DNA of 64,000 nt from assembly GCA_963576735.1 (NCBI GenBank), contig OY755174.1:1240001-1304000 (forward strand). Direction: 5' to 3'. Position numbers and translations under genes: made by a program. Shown here one piece after another: positions 56,705 to 64,000 of the stretch. Below the pieces are notes generated by a model. That model searched no databases. It saw only the letters and a program-made list of their open reading frames with translations, and had not been told where the DNA came from. The stretch is from Bedellia somnulentella. Lineage: Eukaryota > Arthropoda > Insecta > Lepidoptera > Bedelliidae. Positions within the stretch are counted from its first letter, which is position 1, and each line of letters begins with the position of its first letter.

Positions 56705-56959
56705 GCCGTGTAGTGTCGGCTTAGAATAACACTACCCCATTTCTACCCGTGGGTGATCGTAAGAGGCGACTAAGGGTATAGGGGCTTTTTAAGTGAATTT
56801 TGGGCGATGTGGTTGGAGACCCGTCACCAAAAACATTTATTATTACCATTTTTTCCCAATCAACTTCCAAAAGTGGCTGAGGAATTTTTCATTCCAAAGC
56901 TCTGGCTACCCCGTTAAGGGATTTATAGCCGTGAGTATATGTATGTATGTATGTATGTA
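56705..56959 (+). repeat. Family A copy, full length
   Basis: Starts gccgtgtagtgtcggctta, loop variant ccccgttaaggg, long (TATG) tail. Confidence 0.8.
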
Positions 56960-57076
56960 CAGTAAACTAAACAAATTCACTACAAAAATGTATTAACGTT
57001 GGAGGAATATTATTCCAACACTTAGTTGCATTGTATCGAAAACTTCCATTAAAAGCTACAGTACGATGATGGTCAA

Positions 57077-57140
57077 AAGCTCTGGCTACCCCGTTACGGG
57101 ATTTATAGCCGTGAGTATATATATGTATGTATGTATGTAT
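57077..57140 (+). repeat. Family A 3' end only
   Basis: From agctctggctaccccgttac to a (TATG)n tail, 118 bases after the previous copy's tail, and the same loop variant, so possibly a partial duplicate of it. Confidence 0.7.
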
Positions 57141-57865
57141 AATGCGTTATTATGATCTGAACCCCGAAATGCGTTATAGTTTCAATTGTGTGAGCCACAC
57201 CGAAATATACTCGCACATACCCTAACCTTGCCGAGGTCGTCGCTGTCTATTTACATTCGTTTAGCAATAAAATGTTTCTCAATGAATTAAACTGATTAAA
57301 AAGTCGCATTGGAGTCATGCCAGGCCGCATCCAGCATAAACACTGCAAAAGTGTAAAACACTGAAAAATTGTACGCCAATTACTTATACAGTTACGCGGC
57401 GAAAATTTAAATATAAAAGTGAGCATCGAAAGTTCAAGGCCGACATTAATAAACTTATCAAGAATAGGTTAAATTTGTGAGGCCTCAATTTTGACTCAAT
57501 TGACGTGATAAACTGGCGTGGACGTAAATTTATTCAATTCAATTGAAGTTTGCCACAAACAATGTTCGGGTTTATCAATTCGGCTAGCTGTTTGGTATCG
57601 CTGTGACAAGCAGTATCGGCCGCTGGATATAGCTGTAGCCTGTCTCGTCTGTGGAAAACATAACCAGTTTTTTAGTTATCTGCGCCATGCTAATTGTTGA
57701 GTTGTGGCGGTAATTATAATTTATATTCGCATTCTCAACGAGGACAGGTGGCGTCCTGGGCTGTTCGTTGACATTATGACCTTGCCATCGACCATTCAGC
57801 GCTCAATGCTTTATTCAAGTGTAGGTTTTATTTCCTATTTGCTTCTAGTTTGTAATAGTTCAGTG
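57141..57865. other. No recognised gene
   Basis: Non-coding between repeats. Confidence 0.35.
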
Positions 57866-58336
57866 TCTTACTTACTTACTTACTTATACTCACGCCCATT
57901 GTTCCCATTGGGGTAGGCAGAGACTATCGATCGCCACTTTGTACGATCCTGACAAACCTCTCTAGCTTCGTTTACATCCATCAATCTTTTCATACATGCT
58001 CTTTTATTCTTCATACTTCGGACGCCAGCCTTTTTGAGCACACTCTCAATTTGGTCCAAGTGTGTTCTCCGTGGTCGTCCTCTACTCACATTACCTTCCA
58101 CGTTGGCTCTATAGATCTCTTTCACCCATTTACTGTCATTCATCCTCTCTATGTGCCCAAACCACCTTAACATTCCTTTCTCTATCTTGCACACTACGTC
58201 ATCTTTCACACCTAAACGTTCACGAATTACACTATTTCTCACTCTGTCGCACAACCTTACATTACATATACTTCTGAGGGATCTCATTTCCACTGCATTC
58301 ACTCTACTTTCATGCCTCTTTTGCCATGCCCAAACT
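57866..58336 (-). mobile_element. LINE-T 3' fragment with TAAG tail
   Basis: The tail (cttacttacttacttactta on plus) is at the left. Candidate duplication gtgtcttac (left) versus gtgtctcttac (right), not exact. Encodes an intact RT end. Confidence 0.82.
57880..58302 (-). CDS. LINE-T reverse transcriptase C-terminal fragment
   Basis: A 140-residue frame with VEMRSLRSICNVRLCD, MLRWFGHIERM, SRGRPRRTHLDQ and EAREVCQDRTKWRS, about 85-90% like the 1482-2276 copy by eye. The frame is open upstream to about 58332 (WAWQKRHESR), so the start is not real. No catalytic residues remain. Confidence 0.83.
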   Translation of the reverse strand: MNAVEMRSLRSICNVRLCDRVRNSVIRERLGVKDDVVCKIEKGMLRWFGHIERMNDSKWVKEIYRANVEGNVSRGRPRRTHLDQIESVLKKAGVRSMKNKRACMKRLMDVNEAREVCQDRTKWRSIVSAYPNGNNGREYK

Positions 58337-59124
58337 CTCTGTGTCTCTTACTATTAATTAAAATTAAGCAGAACACTTATGATTTTCGAATTAATTATTG
58401 GTATATTATTGAATTGTGTAGCTTTAATAATCGTAAATTCAATAAAGGATGGGGTAGTATACAGCCTGCTAATGTTAATCAAACATAGATGCGAATACGA
58501 CGTGCCGATCGGCGCCTGCGGTATTGGTCTTACGACCACACCCACACAATCCATTGATGAATATAGAGAACCTTTTTAAATTACTAATTCATCATCTCAT
58601 CTCTATTCTATATGTATATGTATGTATTTCATTGTGATATTATAAAGTTGTTAAACTTAAGTAGCGCTTATTTCAGTAATCGTTAGTCAAAATGCAGCCA
58701 AACCAAAATTACCTAAACGTCGACATAATAGAAAATACGAAGTAGGTACATTGTGGTGAATTTGCATTTCAAACCACGCGAATTTGAATTCAAATAGTGA
58801 TGGTATGTTTGTTGCGAGCTTGTTTACTCGTGAATTTATGAAGTTACGTGTGATGCACGGTTATTTTATAGCAGCTTTTATGAAATATCGCGTGTAATGC
58901 CAATACAAGTTAAATTTCTAGTGAACTGTCTGTTCTGTTAACTGCTAACCCTAATTAGTCACTGGTGAAGGTGACGTCATTTCTGTCTGAGGATCGTCTG
59001 GTCAGCTTAATACTATCGCTCGCACGATTTCCTGTTACCCTCGAAATGTTCACGACTCATTTCTCTTTTCAATGGAATTCGAAACTTAAGAGCGCTACAG
59101 CTTTCATTTTTGTTTGATATTAAA
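58337..59124. other. No recognised gene
   Basis: AT-rich; short opposing frames at 58354-58579 show no domain. Confidence 0.35.
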
Positions 59125-59190
59125 GTAGTGCCGGCTTAGAATATCGCTACCCCTTTCTACCCACGGGTGTCGTAAGAGGCGACTAAAGGT
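59125..59190 (+). repeat. Family A 5' end only
   Basis: From gtagtgccggcttagaata to gtcgtaagaggcgactaaag, then unrelated sequence. The 3' part is lost, so this is a deletion, not a 5' truncation. Confidence 0.65.
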
Positions 59191-59637
59191 TTTTATATTC
59201 TCTGTGTTACTTAATGAGGAGTTACATAGCATTCATTAGCTATTTATTTATATCTTTGAAGTCATTAATTACTGATACCAGTTTCATTCCTGGATGGAAT
59301 GTATATTGTGAAGTTTTTAATACGGCTGTGCTGTGAACTCCATGTTGGTTTTGCCCCTGTCTTCTAGGAAATTGTGTGCCGTACAACTCTTATTACATTA
59401 GCTTATTGTGTTCATGTACTATTGTCTTGGTGAAACGACTTGCATTAAAAATGAGTCGATGATACTTGTCCGCTTACTTTCGTATTAAATGTATAATGTA
59501 AAGTATAACTTGACAATCTGAAACAGTTTAGTATGATGCGAATCGATACAATCTGTCTCGGTTACCGTAAGTCTTACGAAATATACGAAATTAGATGAAT
59601 TGTACTAATTAATAATTATTTTGGTATTTAACACTAT

Positions 59638-59775
59638 CGCCCGATTTCTGAATTGAGTATTCAAGCTGAGAACGACTTAAGTATCGTTGTGTCTCATTCA
59701 GTTGTTAAGATTTCAATGCGACAGAACGATACTTAAGTTGTTCCCAGCTGGAATACTCAATTCAGAAATCGGGCG
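59638..59775. mobile_element. 138-bp fold-back MITE with about 55-bp inverted arms
   Basis: The left arm cgcccgatttctgaattgag, tattcaagctgagaac, gacttaagtatcgtt is the near-perfect inverse of the right arm that ends at 59775. The flanks read tat and tat. A solo right arm of the same family is at 36926-36960. Confidence 0.8.
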
Positions 59776-60476
59776 TATATGTTGCAGAAAGCTGTTAGCT
59801 ATAAATAGATTACCCAAGAATTCGCGATATACTTCAAGTTTTACCATTCAATTTAAAAATAATGTAATATTACATGCCAAATATCAATTCATCCTGCTTC
59901 ACCACAAGATTGGGTCGCAAAACTGTCAGGCAGTAGTAATAGGCTCTGCTGTCTTCAATTACATTCACCAGCGTTCTTGTAGTCACGGCATTACCGCTCT
60001 TATGAGTAGTCGGTTAAATATCATTACCGCAGTAACGTGTCTCAATGATTTAGTTGAGCACATAACCCAGTTCCGTGGTGAGTACCGCGGCCATTGTGCT
60101 GTGTCTGCGCGCTGTCTGCTTTCTTTCGTCCATAACGTGTAATAAGGCATACATTCAACTTCGATCATTACTCGTACTAACTTTTCCGTTAGGTTCACTT
60201 GCAAAAGCAAATAAAATTCGGTATTCCCCAAATTTAATTCAACTAGTTTTTATGTATCGCAAAAAACAGGAACAAGGAAATTCATTCGATGCTCGCCAAA
60301 AAATATATTCCGCAATATTAAATTATATAGGTACAGAAACGAAAATAGACCGGTAGCATTTTGTCTGTTACTGTCAATCAGATTTTGTCATTATCAGTCC
60401 AATGCGTTTTCATCATGACTCTTCGTTGTCATATGCATGTCATAAATCTTTAAACATTCATTTAGATGTCTCCTTA
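59776..60476. other. No recognised gene
   Basis: The open frames at 59687-60142, 59983-60231 and 60075-60356 overlap the MITE or each other and have no protein-like signature. Confidence 0.4.
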
Positions 60477-61452
60477 TCAAATTCAAATTCAAATTCTTTA
60501 TTTGCATTCCACATGTTATATGATCTTACAGAGATAATTAAGTACCAATGTGGACCCTGTAGGGCACAGCAATATAAATCTAATTATAATATAACTTAAA
60601 ATTATCTTAAAATATTAATTAAAATCTTAAACTAAACATATTGTATAACTGTATAAATTAAAATTTAAACATAAAAACAAACATGTAAAATAATAATACT
60701 GAGGACATATCTGTACATTTCAGCCATGAAAGTAATTAAAGTAATTACTTCCATTATTTGAACAAAAAAACAAAACTTATTATTTATTTATGTACTAACT
60801 TTCCAAAACAAAACAAAACAAGGCTCTAATCAATTAATATGGGTACTATTTATTATTATTATAATTGTAAAATTCGTCTAAAGTATAAAAGATATTTTTT
60901 GTAAGTACTTCTTTTAATTGTTTTTTAAATTTATTTACATCACTTATATCTCTAATCTCTGATGGTAATTTATTATAGATTTTAGAGCACATAGATAGTG
61001 GGCCTTCTGAGACAATTTTCATGTTAGTTAGGGGTTGCGCTAATCTGGTGTTCGGTCTCAAATTGGGTGGGCGATGGTAAATTGGAAAAAGATGAGGGTT
61101 TTGCCTAACAAATAGACTTGCTTCTAATACATATAGGGATGTTAACGTGAGTATTTGGTATTTCATGAATTGTGGTCGACAACTCGTCATTTGATCTATG
61201 TTAGCTATAATTCTAACACACCTTTTTTGTAGCCGGAATAAGTTAATTGTGTTTGTGCTATTACCCCATAGGACAATGCCGTACTGGAGCCACGAATGTG
61301 CATACGCGTAATATGCTGTTAAAGCTGTTCTATCGTTTGTACATTTTTTTAATTCGTACAGTGCGTAGGTGAATCTTGATAGTTTTGTACTTATGTTTTC
61401 TATATGTTTTTTCCAATTTATACTTGAGTCAATACTGATGCCTAATAGAGGA
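60477..61452 (-). mobile_element. 5'-truncated jockey/CR1-like LINE with TTTGAA tail
   Basis: On the minus strand the element ends in three aaatttg/tttgaa units (60477-60497). It has a roughly 350-bp AT-rich 3' UTR and then the RT C-terminus. The 5' break is near 61452. No clear target duplication seen. Confidence 0.75.
60846..61452 (-). CDS. RT C-terminal fragment of a jockey/CR1-like LINE
   Basis: The frame is open from about 61450 and starts LLGISIDSSINWKKHIENIS, followed by AHSWLQYGIVLWGNS, FRLQKRCVRIIANI and then the 114-residue segment from 61190 (PHLFPIYHRPPNLRPNTR, IYNKLPSEIRDI). It lacks the palm. It differs clearly from the 5.4-kb fragment in sequence. Confidence 0.78.
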
Positions 61453-61776
61453 TATGAAGATTTCCGATCGCCATTAGTATTTGTCTAGCTAGACGCATTA
61501 ATCCTGCCGCAACATGTTTTAGTTCGAGCATCGGTCTAATATACAGACACAGTGAGAGGCCGCCCGTCTAATTTCACTTTCGCCAACATTCAGCTCATGT
61601 TAGGTAGGTCATTATTCACTTCTACGAGCGTGTAAGTCTAAGTTTTAATGAAATGACTGTGAAGTTTAGGCTTTAAATAGTGCAACCTAGTTTTCTTTCA
61701 GAGGCCCATATCCATATTTTATGACCTTGTTGAGATCAATCAAACCATAATCCTGAAGCTCTATTAATTAATATAT

Positions 61777-62020
61777 GCCGTATAGTGCCGGCTTAGAATG
61801 TTGCTACCCCTTTCTACCCACGGGTGTCGTAAGAGGCGACTAAAGGTACTGGGGCTTTTTATTGGATTTTTGGGCGATGCGGTTGGAGACCCATCACCAA
61901 AAACCTTTATTTTACCATCTTTTCCCCACCAAACTTCCAAAAGTGGCTGAGGAATTTATAATTCCTTAGCTCTGGCTACCCATTTTAGGGAAATATAGCC
62001 GTGAGTATATGTATGTATGT
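61777..62020 (+). repeat. Family A copy, full length
   Basis: Starts gccgtatagtgccggcttag, has gcggttggagacccatc, ends atagccgtgagtatatg with a short TATG tail. Confidence 0.8.
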
Positions 62021-64000
62021 AATTTATTAATAATGTAGTCCCGTTTTTAATATTTATACATGTGATGAGTTTAGAATCGAAACTTTCAAATACATTTGTA
62101 GTAACTTAGAATCCCGAGTGTAAGGTCACAGTCGTGCGTTGCTCCCGACTCCAGAACATTGCCCTAAAGGAAATTCTTGAACGTTTACAGATTAGCAGTT
62201 ACGTCTAATTGCGTTTTTTGCTTTCTAGAAAGCCTGGATTCCGAATGACCCATTTGGCAGTGTAGCAACTTTTGTCAAATTAATACTTTTTCAATAATCT
62301 GGATTTCCCGGACGTATGTTTTCAAAATCTATGTTAGTTATTAAAAACTGCATCTTAATTAAGAACTAATTATTTAGTTGTGTTTTAAATTTGAAACCGT
62401 TTATAGTACTTCATTTTAACATATAAAAATTGTAAGGCATTAGTATAAAAATAAACGTACTCAACGGTGAACGTCCATGTACACAAAATCATACAACTTT
62501 TTGTTAGCTTTAAATGCATTCATAGTAGGGTAACCGTGATATTTCAACATGTCGTATTTGTCTTTCCTTTAACTGCGTAAAACATATTTGTATCGTGATC
62601 AAGCACCTTCTCATCTTATACGATTGTCAGCCAAGCCAACATTTAATAATTCCTTCAACAGCTTCAGTAAACTCCGTACGAACTCGTAACTCTTAATTTT
62701 ATAGAACCTGAATAGTGACAACTCAAACACAATCAAAAATCTAAATCCCAAAACCTATACATAGAATACATGAGCTCACCAACGACGCTTCGACCAAATG
62801 TCCCTAAGTAAAATCGAAACAGTTATCGGTTTAAATGTCGCTGAACCCGTACAGTTTTTGTCCTAATTAATCGGTAATGTGTGGCCATCGTCACACTCGT
62901 ATGACGTGTATAGTCGCGCCGTTTTAGCACGCCCACCAGCGAAACGGTCGAATGAAAAAACTTGGCACGACGTCCAACCCTTTTTGTATCATGGCGCTTT
63001 CAGATGTAACGTCACTGCCGACGATGGCGCCATGACCTTTAAATAGGTGCTGCTGATGCAATTTAACCTTCCAGGCCCTTGCATTTTATGATATTCTATA
63101 TGTTATCTATTAAACAATTTGCATTTTAAAGTTTAACCATGTCATTGTAATGATATCGCCATGTTGCTAGAGTACTTGAAAACCTTAGAATTTCAAATCA
63201 AATCTTTAAAATTGATATCTTCACTTGACCCCTAGTAATAAAAGTGAATAGAATATAGATGATGAGATGTTGTTCAGAACCTTAGTTGTCTAACACGAAA
63301 CGGTATACGACCACTGTCGTAATCTCGTACGTTATTCCAAGAAACATTTGAGTAGATATTTTGTATGTTTTCTCATAAAGCGAGTATGGTACATTGTGGA
63401 TACGGTTCGAATACATAAATCACAGCACGCGCGTTTTCCTTAAGCCTCCTTTCCTCCTGGAGTTGGTACCCCTTACTATTCCGCCTCAATTCTTATTTTA
63501 AATAGTTTGGTCAAGTAAGAGTATGTGACTCGCCCGAATATGGAATCGTAGAAGCAAATATAGGTAAGCACGAGATAGATAAAGAATAGTATGTTTAATT
63601 TTCGACCCTACAACAAAACGCACATTTAACTTAATTTTGCAAAGTTTGTTGAAATTCAAATTACTTTGTATTACGTATAATCTCAATGTTACGGAAATAA
63701 ATTGCTGTGCCAAACGGACATACAGATAATTGTTATTTTACCATTCAGCTACGAAACCCTTATAACCAAGCGCTCATTAATTTTGAACACCTAATATAAA
63801 ATGCCATAGCAGCCATATTTCCCATTCCCATCAGGTTTAGTTTTAGCCCTTTCATGGGGGTTTTCAAAAATATAATTTAAATGTCAAGGAGCTTAATTTC
63901 TCAATGAAATCAACCATGCACACTCAAAACATTAATGATGCGGTAAATCTTCGAATATTAAACACGAGCATGTAATATTTCTGAGATTACAGCATAATTT
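62021..64000. other. No recognised gene or repeat
   Basis: The patch 62880-63060 is GC-richer and has acgtcac, gatggcgcc and ctttaaatag, features compatible with a promoter (perhaps an internal bunched promoter), but no exon follows that can be read. Confidence 0.35.

Larger units (their letters stand above)
34682..64000 (+). other. bun: Probable long first intron of bunched, rich in transposons
   Basis: After the donor at 34682 no TSC-box-like exon was recognised on the plus strand to the end of the window, and no other host gene was found on either strand. Long TSC22/bunched genes typically have a large intron containing promoters of short isoforms. The stretch holds the TIR transposon, MITEs, Helitrons, LINE fragments and SINEs listed separately. 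Extent is an inference. Confidence 0.5.

Noticed and set aside
59687..60356. 151-, 82- and 93-residue frames as a possible gene
   Set aside because: The first starts inside the fold-back MITE; none shows conserved residues, and no splice pattern joins them.

Overview
This is a eukaryotic, AT-rich, intron-containing nuclear window, almost certainly from a moth or butterfly (Lepidoptera). The grounds are the gene structures (GT-AG introns, insect-type apolipoprotein D lipocalin, MFSD6 transporter, bunched/TSC22 long isoform) and the repeat set: Helitrons beginning TCTATACTAATATTATAAA, an R4/Dong-type LINE sitting in a TTA repeat, RTE and jockey-like LINE tails, and tRNA-derived SINEs. I cannot name the species.

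Three host genes are supported. (1) Plus strand, coding exons between 10608 and 15882: a 194-residue secreted lipocalin of the apolipoprotein D type in four coding exons. (2) Minus strand, 28491 down to 17289: a 13-exon gene for an 852-residue MFSD6-type major facilitator membrane protein; all exon phases join into one frame. It converges tail-to-tail on the lipocalin. (3) Plus strand from 32040: one large coding exon (about 880 residues) of the long isoform of bunched/TSC22D. It carries the two conserved N-terminal motifs of long TSC22 proteins and a very long Gln/Met-rich region, and ends at a splice donor. I did not find the TSC box/leucine zipper exon, so most or all of 34.7-64 kb is probably its first intron. 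MFSD6 and bunched are head-to-head, about 3.3 kb apart.

Everything else is mobile DNA and unassigned sequence. 1-10.6 kb: repeats only, including a fresh LINE 3' fragment (1480-2285) and a composite of jockey-like LINE, LINE/SINE tail and Dong-like element containing an apparently perfect 760-bp tandem duplication (6005-7524). 10.6-31 kb: two genes whose introns are loaded with a roughly 250-bp, TATG-tailed SINE-like family (family A here; about 28 full or partial copies in the window) and with a tRNA-derived SINE (family B). 34.7-64 kb: a TIR-flanked DNA transposon with an intact 560-residue ORF (40396-42278), several MITE-like inverted-repeat elements, two Helitrons, RTE and jockey-like fragments and more family A copies.

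The most notable items are the intact TIR transposon with an unfamiliar transposase-like protein, the likely sharing of a 3' hairpin and tail between SINE family A and a co-resident LINE, the Dong-like insertion into the TTA tail of another repeat followed by tandem duplication, and a decayed second copy of lipocalin exon 3. All comparisons were made by eye.
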